A stretch of DNA of 12,991 nt, taken from contig CAKQKA010000048.1 in the NCBI GenBank assembly GCA_934247855.1, forward strand, positions 1 to 12,991, given 5' to 3'. Numbering within the stretch: the first letter of the stretch is position 1; the number at the start of each line of letters is the position of its first letter. This document shows positions 7,404-12,991 of the stretch, piece by piece. Source of the DNA: an uncultured Clostridia bacterium. GTDB taxonomy: Bacteria > Bacillota > Clostridia > Christensenellales > Borkfalkiaceae. Below the pieces are notes generated by a model. That model saw only the letters and a list, made by a program, of their open reading frames with translations, did no database searches and was not told where the DNA came from. A program made the translations under genes and the position numbers.

Positions 7404-8281
7404 GATTTTTTTCAAAACTTCATCCCGCGGTCGAGTTTATTTTTTTCGTGCTTGTAATCGTAATCACCGCGTTTACGAACAACCCCGTAATAATCGGCAT
7501 GTCGTTTTTCTTTGCGCTTAGTTTTTGTTTGTTTTACGTCGGGGCGAAAAAACTGTTTTCAAGCCTGCTCGGGGCATTGCCGCTTATGGCGGTTATTGCG
7601 CTTATAAACCCGCTTTTCGTGCATAAGGGCGAAACAATTTTGTTCTTTTTAAACGATAACCCCGTCACCAAAGAAGCCGTGCTTTACGGCGTTTCATCGT
7701 CGGTCATGCTCGCCGCGGTTTATTACTGGTGCAAGGCTTATAACGAAATAGTCACGTCAGATAAATTCATCTATCTTTTCGGCAGATTTTCGCCCAAACT
7801 CGCGCTTTTGTTGTCGCTTATTATCGGTTTCGTGCCAAAACTAAAGCGCAAATATAAAGAAATCGACGAAGCGCAAAAAACGCTCGGCGTTTATTCGTCG
7901 GGTGGTATCGTGGATAAACTTGCGGGCAAATTCAGAGTGTTTTCCATACTGCTTACCGACGCGCTCGAAAGTTCGGTATGCACGGCGGACGGCATGCAGT
8001 CCCGCGGGTACGGTCTTAAAGGCAGAACGGCATACTCGCCGTACACGTTTACGCCGTATGATTTTAAATCTTTGCTGTTGATTTTAATCACGGGAATTTC
8101 GACAGTCGCGCTGTTCATATTAAAAGTCGGGCGTTTTGTTTATTACCCGACGATGAGCGCGCTCGGTTTCGGCATTAAAGAATGTATGCTGTACGTTTGC
8201 GCATTTGTTGTTTTCGCGTTTCCTACAATAATCGAAATCAAGGAGGAGATCGGATGGAACTGTTTGAGATCGAAAATTTAA
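7400..8281 (+). CDS. ecfT: EcfT, ECF transporter transmembrane scaffold
   Basis: This 293-residue integral membrane protein is the T-component that couples the ATPases to the S-component. Several hydrophobic segments are visible (about 12-45, 58-76, 94-108, 133-145, 225-243 and 255-275). The cytoplasmic coupling region lies at about 145-215, with the conserved A-x-E...SRG helix: ALESSVCTADGMQSRGYG, with Ser201-Arg202-Gly203. This corresponds to the family's ARG-type motif that contacts the ATPase. The ATG at 7400 overlaps the previous stop (ATGA), preceded by a GGGGG run. The 3' end overlaps the ATPase gene by 28 nt, and the ATPase ribosome-binding site lies inside this gene. It sits in an operon with a single ATPase and a single S-component, so it probably serves a dedicated (group I type) ECF transporter rather than a shared module. 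Confidence 0.93.
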   Translation: MRFFSKLHPAVEFIFFVLVIVITAFTNNPVIIGMSFFFALSFCLFYVGAKKLFSSLLGALPLMAVIALINPLFVHKGETILFFLNDNPVTKEAVLYGVSSSVMLAAVYYWCKAYNEIVTSDKFIYLFGRFSPKLALLLSLIIGFVPKLKRKYKEIDEAQKTLGVYSSGGIVDKLAGKFRVFSILLTDALESSVCTADGMQSRGYGLKGRTAYSPYTFTPYDFKSLLLILITGISTVALFILKVGRFVYYPTMSALGFGIKECMLYVCAFVVFAFPTIIEIKEEIGWNCLRSKI

Positions 8282-9975
8282 GTTTTACATATAACGGAGC
8301 GGAAACCCGTGCGCTTGACGACGTTTCTTTGCGCGTTTCAGACGGCGATTTCCTGCTTATATGCGGCAAGTCGGGGTGCGGCAAAACCACTCTTTTAAAA
8401 CTGTTAAAAAAGAACCTTGCGCCCGCAGGCAAACGCGAGGGCAAAGTGTTGTATAAAGGCGAAAACGTTTGCGAGCTCGATAACCGTAGTGCCGTTTCGG
8501 AAATAGGTTTCGTCATGCAAAATCCCGACGATCAGACTGTTACCGATAAAGTTTTGCACGAACTTGCTTTCGGGCTTGAAAGCCTCGGCGAAAAAAGCGA
8601 TGTTATCCGCAGGAAAATAGCCGAAATAAGCGGTTTTTTCGGTCTTGGCGATATTTACGACAAGAAAATTTGCGAACTTTCGGGCGGACAAAAGCAACTT
8701 GTGAACCTCGCTTCGGTGCTCGTCATGAGCCCGACAGTCGTTATTTTGGACGAACCGACCGCGCAGCTCGATCCCGTAGCCGCATCCTCTTTTTTATCGT
8801 CGCTTAAAAAACTCAACGACGAATTGGGCATTACCGTCATTCTCGTCGAGCATCGGCTTGAAGAAGTCTTTCCCATGGCAAACAAAGTTGTGTTTTTAGA
8901 CGACGGAAAGGTCGTAATCGATTCTTCACCCGAAAAAATATGCGATTTATATGAAGAGGGCAAGGAAAACCGCGATCTTTTCGATGGCTTGCCGACCGCC
9001 GTCAGATTGTTTAAAGCAACGGGCGGAAAGGGCGCATGCCCTCTCACCGTAAAAGACGGAAAAAATTATGTAAAAGCCAATTTTAATAAGAATTTTACCG
9101 ACGACGGCTTGCAAGTCGGGGGCTGCCGTGAAGAGATCTTAACGAGTGAAAACGAAAAAAATACAACGCGTGAAATCGCCGTTGAAATTCAGAACGGTTT
9201 TTTCCGTTACGAAAGAAATACGCCCGACGTACTCGACGATTTGAACCTTAAAATTTATAAAAACGAAATTTTGTGCATTTTCGGCGCAAACGGAGCGGGT
9301 AAAACCACGTTATTGCGCGTTTTATCGGGCACAAGGCGGCTTTATAAGGGCAAATACAGGCTTTGGGGTAAAAAGATTAAGGAATACGGCAATTCGCTTT
9401 ACCGAAAGAATTTGACCGCCTTGCCGCAAAATCCGCACAATTTATTTTTAAAAAACACGGTTGCGGAAGATCTGGAAGAATTGGCGAAACTTATATATAA
9501 AGATCAAACCGAACGCCGAGCCGCGGTGGAGCTTGTTATACAAAAAACGGGCATCTCGCAGCTTATAAAACGGCATCCGTACGATTTATCGGGCGGAGAA
9601 ACGCAAAAAGTCGCGCTGGCAAAAGTACTTTTAACCGATCCGCAAATCGTGCTGCTCGACGAGCCGACCAAAGGGCTTGACGCCTACTCGAAAAAGCAGA
9701 TCGCCGAACTGTTTTTCTCGCTTAAAAAAGAGGGGAAAACCATTGTTGCGGTAACGCATGATATAGAATTTGCCGCCGACGTAGCCGACAGGTGTGCCAT
9801 GTATTTCGACGGGAAAATAGTGTCTGTAGCGGATAAGTACGAGTTTTTGTCCGAAAACAAATATTACACGACGGCAGCAGCAAGAATCACGCGTGAAAAT
9901 TTTCGCAGCGCGGTGACTTTTGCCCGCGCGGTAAAAATGTGCAACGCCAATAGGATATACAAAAATGAAGGGTAA
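8254..9975 (+). CDS. ecfA: Fused EcfA-EcfA ATPase of an ECF transporter
   Basis: The 573-residue protein carries two complete ABC nucleotide-binding domains in one chain. The first has Walker A GKSGCGKTT (38-46), Q-loop QNPDDQ (89-94), signature LSGGQ (142-146), Walker B VVILDEPT (162-169) and H-loop His200. The second has Walker A GANGAGKTT (344-352), Q-loop QNPHN, signature LSGGE (445-449), Walker B ending in Asp469-Glu470, and His502. Both sites look catalytically intact. A linker at about 250-315 joins them. The product powers import through EcfT and the S-component at the cytoplasmic face. The start at 8254 is set by AAGGAGG ending 7 nt upstream; a longer in-frame extension lies inside ecfT and has no such site. 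The 3' end overlaps the S-component gene by 11 nt, which implies coupled translation and fixed stoichiometry. Confidence 0.95.
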   Translation: MELFEIENLSFTYNGAETRALDDVSLRVSDGDFLLICGKSGCGKTTLLKLLKKNLAPAGKREGKVLYKGENVCELDNRSAVSEIGFVMQNPDDQTVTDKVLHELAFGLESLGEKSDVIRRKIAEISGFFGLGDIYDKKICELSGGQKQLVNLASVLVMSPTVVILDEPTAQLDPVAASSFLSSLKKLNDELGITVILVEHRLEEVFPMANKVVFLDDGKVVIDSSPEKICDLYEEGKENRDLFDGLPTAVRLFKATGGKGACPLTVKDGKNYVKANFNKNFTDDGLQVGGCREEILTSENEKNTTREIAVEIQNGFFRYERNTPDVLDDLNLKIYKNEILCIFGANGAGKTTLLRVLSGTRRLYKGKYRLWGKKIKEYGNSLYRKNLTALPQNPHNLFLKNTVAEDLEELAKLIYKDQTERRAAVELVIQKTGISQLIKRHPYDLSGGETQKVALAKVLLTDPQIVLLDEPTKGLDAYSKKQIAELFFSLKKEGKTIVAVTHDIEFAADVADRCAMYFDGKIVSVADKYEFLSENKYYTTAAARITRENFRSAVTFARAVKMCNANRIYKNEG

Positions 9976-10693
9976 AAGAGCATTAAAAACAATAATATGT
10001 ATAGCGATAGTGTTCGTTCTGATACCCGCCGCCTTGTTTGCGGGCGTAACGATTTTCAACGATCGTAGTTATATGCTCGTATCGGCATTTGTTGCGTTAC
10101 TCTCATGTCTGCCGTTTTTCATCGCGTTTGAAGCAAGCAAAAACACTGGCAGGGAACTTGTCGTAATAGCGGTAATGTGCGCGATTTCGGTGGTCGGTCG
10201 GTTGATTTTTGCGCCCATACCGGGGTTTAAACCGGTTACCGCAGTCGTAATAATAACGGGCGCGGTGCTCGGCGCAGAGGCGGGTTTTATCGCGGGTTCT
10301 ATGACCGCGCTTTGCTCGAACATATTTTTCGGACAAGGTCCGTGGACGCCTTTTCAGATGTTTTCGTGGGGCATAATCGGCTTTATCTCGGGCTTGATTT
10401 TTTTCAAAAGTCAAAAGAAAAATCTTGTTTTTATTATCATTGCAGGTATGCTTTTCGGCGTGCTGTTTTCGCTGCTTATGGATATATGGACTACCGTTTC
10501 GGTAAGCGGCGAGTTTATCGTTAACCAATATATAGCATGCGTTATCGCTGCGATTCCCGTAACCATAGAATACGCCGTGTCGAATGCCGTTTTCCTTGCC
10601 GTTTTATTCAATCCGTTCAACAAAAAACTTGAACGAATAAAGACCAAATACGGCGTTTTCGTGCAGCAAAATGAAGCCGAGCCCGAAGCGTAA
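9965..10693 (+). CDS. ECF transporter substrate-binding S-component, predicted cobalamin/cobamide
   Basis: The 242-residue membrane protein has about seven or eight hydrophobic segments. Two of them (about 8-31 and 37-56) precede the usual six-helix S-component core. The core begins at RELVVIAVMCAISVVGR, where A69-x-x-x-A73 matches the AxxxA motif with which S-components dock on EcfT. IPGFKPVTAVVIITG, GAEAGFIAGSMTAL and GQGPWTPFQMFSWG are typical of vitamin S-components and line the likely binding site. The tail is charged. It is the last gene of the riboswitch operon. Specificity cannot be read from the sequence alone; B12 is inferred from the riboswitch and the intrinsic-factor-like neighbours. 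It could be a CblT/CbrT-type protein, but that assignment needs a comparison I could not run. An AGGA lies about 10 nt before the ATG. Confidence 0.9.
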   Translation: MKGKRALKTIICIAIVFVLIPAALFAGVTIFNDRSYMLVSAFVALLSCLPFFIAFEASKNTGRELVVIAVMCAISVVGRLIFAPIPGFKPVTAVVIITGAVLGAEAGFIAGSMTALCSNIFFGQGPWTPFQMFSWGIIGFISGLIFFKSQKKNLVFIIIAGMLFGVLFSLLMDIWTTVSVSGEFIVNQYIACVIAAIPVTIEYAVSNAVFLAVLFNPFNKKLERIKTKYGVFVQQNEAEPEA

Positions 10694-10700
10694 TTCGTTA

Positions 10701-10732
10701 GTCGATTTTATATAAACAGCCCAATAATCGAC
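10701..10732 (+). other. Hairpin just after the transporter operon
   Basis: GTCGATT (10701-10707) and AATCGAC (10726-10732) form a 7-bp stem eight bases after the S-component stop codon. The 18-nt loop contains ACAGCCC (10716-10722), which is complementary to GGGCTGT (10772-10778) in the next hairpin. The element is not followed immediately by a T run, though GGTTTTT occurs at 10742-10747. It may protect the 3' end of the mRNA or take part in a switch with the next hairpin. Confidence 0.45.
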
Positions 10733-10766
10733 CTATAGGCAGGTTTTTATAATAAAATAGTATAAA

Positions 10767-10837
10767 AAAACGGGCTGTCGCAAGTTATGGGATTTTATAA
10801 CTGAATATACGAGTTACTTTTCTTCGCAGCCCGTTTT
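10767..10837. terminator. Nested hairpin, probable (bidirectional) terminator
   Basis: AAAACGGGCTG (10767-10777) pairs with CAGCCCGTTTT (10827-10837), and the pairing extends inward with bulges. A small inner hairpin GTTAT/ATAAC is present at 10784-10801. On the minus strand the stem is followed by seven T residues, a good intrinsic terminator. On the plus strand only four T residues follow, so it is weaker there, although it may still end the B12 operon. The loop region is longer than in a simple terminator. Confidence 0.6.
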
Positions 10838-10912
10838 GTAAAATCGGAATAATCGCTGCTTTTGTTTTCACTTTAGTAACAAAACATTAGTCGCTTTAGT
10901 AGTAAAGGATAA

Positions 10913-10993
10913 TTACTTCAGCGGCAGTGTAGCGGTTACGCAAAAGTTGTTGCCGTCGGTGTTATTCGGTTGTGTGCCGCTTGCAAAATTCCG
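10913..10993 (-). pseudogene. Possible C-terminal remnant of a minus-strand gene
   Basis: The minus strand reads 26 codons without a start, ending TDGNNFCVTATLPLK before a TAA at 10913-10915. An in-frame stop lies just upstream (10994-10996). The composition and the ending are protein-like, and a minus-strand terminator lies about 75 nt further on. The final strand resembles the F-x-V-x-LPL end of histidine kinase ATPase domains, but that is too little to name a family. It may be chance. Confidence 0.25.
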
Positions 10994-11002
10994 TTATCGG
11001 AA
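10989..11002 (+). promoter_or_regulatory. Palindromic operator, copy 1
   Basis: TTCCGTTATCGGAA has TTCCG/CGGAA arms around a 4-nt centre. It is the exact reverse complement of copy 2. It is the furthest upstream of three sites before the Fic gene and also overlaps the upstream end of the minus-strand coding remnant. Confidence 0.75.
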
Positions 11003-11030
11003 ATAAACGTAAAGTTAAAAGTCAATAAAT

Positions 11031-11044
11031 TTCCGATAACGGAA
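11031..11044 (+). promoter_or_regulatory. Palindromic operator, copy 2
   Basis: TTCCGATAACGGAA lies exactly 42 bp downstream of copy 1 (start to start). A GTCAAT upstream and AATAAT downstream make its surroundings resemble a decayed version of the promoter around copy 3, as if the unit had been duplicated. Confidence 0.75.
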
Positions 11045-11063
11045 ATAATTAAGAACAAAACAA

Positions 11064-11092
11064 TTGACAAATTTCCGATAGCGGAATATAAT
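11064..11092 (+). promoter_or_regulatory. Consensus sigma-70-type promoter of the Fic gene
   Basis: TTGACA (11064-11069) and TATAAT (11087-11092) are perfect consensus hexamers separated by 17 bp. Transcription would start near 11099, about 20 nt before the start codon at 11121, leaving a short leader with AGAGG as the ribosome-binding site. The operator in the spacer indicates that this strong promoter is normally held in check. Confidence 0.88.
11073..11086 (+). promoter_or_regulatory. Palindromic operator, copy 3, inside the promoter spacer
   Basis: TTCCGATAGCGGAA differs from copy 2 at one central base and lies exactly 42 bp further on. It ends on the base before the -10 element, so a bound protein would block or reshape the promoter. 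Confidence 0.8.
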
Positions 11093-11120
11093 AAAAACAA
11101 TAAGACAAGAGGTTTAGCTG

Positions 11121-12011
11121 ATGAATTTTGTATCCGTTGCGGAAATTGCAAAAAAATGGAATGTTTCAGACAGAATGGTCCGGAACTATTGCGCGCAAGG
11201 AAGAATCCCGGGTGCGTTTTTAACCGGTAAAACATGGAATATCCCCGCAGATGCCGTAAAACCGGAAAGAGAACCTGCAAAACAATTCGGCAATAATCCG
11301 TTGTTGAATATTTTAAAAGAGCAAAAAGATATTAAACTTAACGGCGGAATATACCATAAAACGCAGATAGAACTTACCTACAACTCAAACCACATCGAGG
11401 GCAGCACTTTAACGCATGACCAGACAAGGTATATTTTTGAAACCAACACGATCGGAGTGAGAAACGGCGCAATCAACGTTGACGATATTGTAGAAACCGC
11501 AAATCACTTTAAATGCGTTGATTACATTATAGATAACGCAAGCAAACCATTGACGGAGGCTATGATAAAAGACCTTCATTTTATTCTGAAAAACGGCACA
11601 AGCGACAGTCGGAAAAAATGGTTCAACGTCGGCAAATACAAAAAACTTCCTAACGAAGTCGGCGGAGAGGCGACGTGTCCGCCAGAAAATGTAAAAACCG
11701 AAATGAAAAAACTTTTAACGGCGTATAACGATATCGGTAAAAAATCGCTTGAACAAATATTGGAATTCCATAAAAATTTCGAATCTATTCACCCGTTTCA
11801 GGACGGCAACGGTCGGGTAGGCGGGCTGATTATGTTTAAAGAATGTTTGGCAAACGGCATTGTTCCGTTTATCATCGACGAGAATCACAAATTGTTTTAT
11901 TATCGCGGGCTTAAAGAATGGGCTACAGAGAAAGACTTTTTAATCGATACTTGTCTTTCTTGTCAGGATAAATATAAGGCATGGTTAGATTATTTTAAGA
12001 TTTTATATTGA
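11121..12011 (+). CDS. Fic-domain protein with N-terminal helix-turn-helix and variant active-site motif
   Basis: The 296-residue cytoplasmic protein begins with a MerR/excisionase-like DNA-binding helix-turn-helix (about 1-50: VSVAEIAKKWNVSDRMVRNY, then GxIPGA and a TWNIP wing). A Fic domain follows. It carries the inhibitory motif SNHIEG (89-94, type S-x-x-x-E-G/N) N-terminal to the core, as in class II Fic enzymes that restrain their own AMP-transfer activity. The catalytic loop is HPFQDGNGRVGG (224-235), where the family consensus is HxFx(D/E)GNGRxxR. The catalytic His224 and the first Arg232 are present, but the final Arg is Gly235. Fic enzymes typically transfer AMP from ATP to a hydroxyl side chain; the target here is unknown. 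The three palindromes upstream and the DNA-binding domain suggest autoregulation. No partner antitoxin is visible, as expected for a self-inhibited class. Confidence 0.9.
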   Translation: MNFVSVAEIAKKWNVSDRMVRNYCAQGRIPGAFLTGKTWNIPADAVKPEREPAKQFGNNPLLNILKEQKDIKLNGGIYHKTQIELTYNSNHIEGSTLTHDQTRYIFETNTIGVRNGAINVDDIVETANHFKCVDYIIDNASKPLTEAMIKDLHFILKNGTSDSRKKWFNVGKYKKLPNEVGGEATCPPENVKTEMKKLLTAYNDIGKKSLEQILEFHKNFESIHPFQDGNGRVGGLIMFKECLANGIVPFIIDENHKLFYYRGLKEWATEKDFLIDTCLSCQDKYKAWLDYFKILY

Positions 12012-12104
12012 TTTTTAAGATAACGTTAAAATATAGGCGAAAGTAGGCAAAGTCGGGACGGTTCAGTTGTTTTTGACTATTATAAATATTGTTAGGTTAG
12101 AATT

Positions 12105-12548
12105 ATGGCAAGAATAAGATTTTGTGCTGTTTGCGGAAAAGCGTTTGAAGCAGATGAATTGGGACAAGGGCGTTGCGATAATTGCACGTGGGTTAACGAC
12201 GCAATGAGTGAACAAAACCCGGATAGGGTAGGTTTGCCCAATTTAATACCGCTTAATAAGGCGAAAAAGTTATATTCGGAAAATAAGCCGTTTTTGCCCG
12301 ATATTTACGATTTTGTCGACGGTTTGTCAATTTATGGCGAAATGCAGTTTAAACTCCGTGGAAAATATTATGGCGTAATAAGAGATAACGGCGACGACGA
12401 AGATATGTTGATAGATTGGTTTGAAATTGACGGCGAAACCGTTCAGCTTTTTCATGGCATAAACGATTTTATAGAAAACGCAAAAGTCGGCGATGAACAT
12501 TTAAAAGATATTTGGGACGAAACTTACGAAAGAAACTGGTTGCAGTGA
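12105..12548 (+). CDS. Small zinc-ribbon protein of unknown function
   Basis: I do not recognise the family of this 147-residue protein. The N-terminus carries two CxxC pairs (Cys7/Cys10 and Cys24/Cys27) that should form a zinc ribbon. The remainder is acidic and predicted soluble, without signal peptide or membrane segment. It mixes beta strands (about 70-105, with KYYGVI and LIDWFEIDG) and a C-terminal helix rich in Asp and Glu. It starts 93 nt after the Fic gene. The gap holds an AT-rich stretch with TTGACT and TATAAA too close together to be a clear promoter, and no clear terminator. The ribosome-binding site is weak (TTAGGTTAG). Co-expression with the Fic gene is possible, and the protein could be a target or modulator, but nothing in the sequence shows that. 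Confidence 0.75.
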   Translation: MARIRFCAVCGKAFEADELGQGRCDNCTWVNDAMSEQNPDRVGLPNLIPLNKAKKLYSENKPFLPDIYDFVDGLSIYGEMQFKLRGKYYGVIRDNGDDEDMLIDWFEIDGETVQLFHGINDFIENAKVGDEHLKDIWDETYERNWLQ

Positions 12549-12555
12549 CAGATCC

Positions 12556-12573
12556 TTGTCGCGCCGGCGACAA
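12556..12573. other. GC-rich hairpin after the zinc-ribbon gene
   Basis: TTGTCGC (12556-12562) and GCGACAA (12567-12573) form a perfect 7-bp stem with a GCCG loop, eight bases after the stop codon. No T run follows on the plus strand, so it is not a standard intrinsic terminator. It directly abuts the repeat array. Confidence 0.6.
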
Positions 12574-12681
12574 AAGGGGTGCGCCGCGCGTAAGCGGAGT
12601 TGGGACCGCTTGCGGTGGATGAGGAAAAAAAAGGGGCGCGCCGCGCGTAAGCGGTGCGGTGTACAAAGCGCTTGATGAGGA
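12572..12681. repeat. Two copies of a ~53-bp GC-rich intergenic repeat
   Basis: Copy 1 (12572-12625) and copy 2 (12629-12681) share an almost identical 26-bp first part, AAAAGGGG(T/C)GCGCC... through GTAAGCGG (12572-12597 and 12629-12654), and both end in GATGAGGA. The middle parts differ but keep GCGG/CCGC-type self-complementary segments. The minus strand would read LTRGAPL twice. Such GC-rich dispersed repeats are common between genes in gut Clostridia and often give spurious ORFs. Base composition is clearly higher in GC than the neighbours. Confidence 0.7.
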
Positions 12682-12731
12682 CAAGCAGCGGCTTACCGCA
12701 TAATAACGTTAATCTTCAGTATTTATTCAAT

Positions 12732-12991
12732 TTACTCAACGTGCCAGTCGATGGGCGTTTCGCCGTGAGCGACGAGAAAATCATTGGTTTTGGAAAAATG
12801 TTTACACCCGAAAAAGCCATTGTACGCAGATAGCGGGCTGGGGTGGGCGCATTCCAGTACGAGGTGGCGGTTTGTGTCGATGAGTTTTTTCTTGCTGCGA
12901 GCGTTGCCGCCCCAAAGTATAAATACCATAGGTTTTTCGCGTGCGGACAGAATTTTAATAACCTCGTCGGTGAACTGTTGCCAACCGCAGC
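12732..12991 (-). CDS. ung: Uracil-DNA glycosylase, C-terminal part (cut by the window edge)
   Basis: About 86 C-terminal residues are present; the full family length is about 225, so the 5' part lies beyond the window. The fragment reads WQQFTDEVIKIL, FILWGGNARSKK, then HLVLECAHPSPLSAYNGFFG. This contains the family 1 UDG motif HPSPLS with the catalytic histidine that stabilises the oxyanion of the leaving uracil, and the minor-groove loop that follows. The end PIDWHVE is also typical. The enzyme removes uracil from DNA to start base excision repair. The gene converges with the zinc-ribbon gene, and the GC-rich repeats separate the two. No clear intrinsic terminator follows its stop at 12732-12734. 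Confidence 0.95.
   Translation of the reverse strand, partial: CGWQQFTDEVIKILSAREKPMVFILWGGNARSKKKLIDTNRHLVLECAHPSPLSAYNGFFGCKHFSKTNDFLVAHGETPIDWHVE

Noticed and set aside
9631..10059. A 142-codon open frame on the minus strand
   Set aside because: It is antisense to the second ATPase domain and the S-component start, with no recognisable domain.
10989..11086. The three regular repeats as a CRISPR array
   Set aside because: The 14-bp palindromes are too short for CRISPR repeats, copy 1 is inverted relative to the others, and the last lies in a promoter spacer. They fit operators.
10970..11230. An 86-codon plus-strand frame upstream of the Fic gene
   Set aside because: It spans the promoter and all three operators, its repeated residues are only the translated palindromes, and it overlaps the real Fic start.
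12469..12684. A minus-strand frame with repeated LTRGAPL
   Set aside because: It is a translation of the GC-rich intergenic repeat and overlaps the zinc-ribbon gene. Such frames are typical spurious calls.

Overview
The window looks like a chromosomal segment of an anaerobic, probably gut-associated Bacillota (Clostridia) species. This rests on the lipoprotein and membrane-anchor signals of a single-membrane cell, the BspA-type leucine-rich repeats with an InlB-type repeat, the ECF transporter with a fused double ATPase, and the moderate GC content. The genus cannot be named from the sequence.

Positions 1-10693 form one regulatory unit on the + strand. A cobalamin (B12) riboswitch aptamer (29-174) is followed by an intrinsic terminator (195-227) and then seven tightly spaced genes. 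They are: (1) a BspA-like LRR surface lipoprotein; (2) a lipoprotein with repeated Ig-like modules and a C-terminal DUF4430 domain; (3) a secreted, membrane-anchored protein with prenyltransferase/squalene-cyclase-type alpha/alpha repeats; (4) a small membrane-anchored DUF4430 protein; (5) EcfT; (6) a fused EcfA-EcfA ATPase; (7) an ECF S-component. Most junctions overlap or are within 5 nt; only the gap before gene 4 is longer (60 nt). In animal intrinsic factor and transcobalamin, an alpha6/alpha6 barrel and a DUF4430-like beta domain in one chain clamp B12 between them. Here the same two modules appear as separate anchored proteins beside an ECF importer and behind a B12 riboswitch. The simplest reading is a cobalamin (or cobamide) capture and import system in which a split intrinsic-factor-like receptor passes the vitamin to an ECF transporter. 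The substrate is inferred, not shown.

Positions 10694-11120 are intergenic. They hold a nested hairpin that fits a terminator (stronger on the minus strand), a possible 26-codon remnant of a minus-strand gene, and a control region with three copies of a TTCCG/CGGAA palindrome exactly 42 bp apart. The last palindrome fills the 17-bp spacer of a consensus sigma-70-type promoter. This promoter drives a Fic-domain protein with an N-terminal helix-turn-helix (11121-12011), whose Fic motif lacks the usual final arginine.

Downstream are a small zinc-ribbon protein of unknown function (12105-12548), a GC-rich stretch with two copies of a ~53-bp repeat (12572-12681), and the 3' end of a minus-strand uracil-DNA glycosylase gene (12732 to the window edge).
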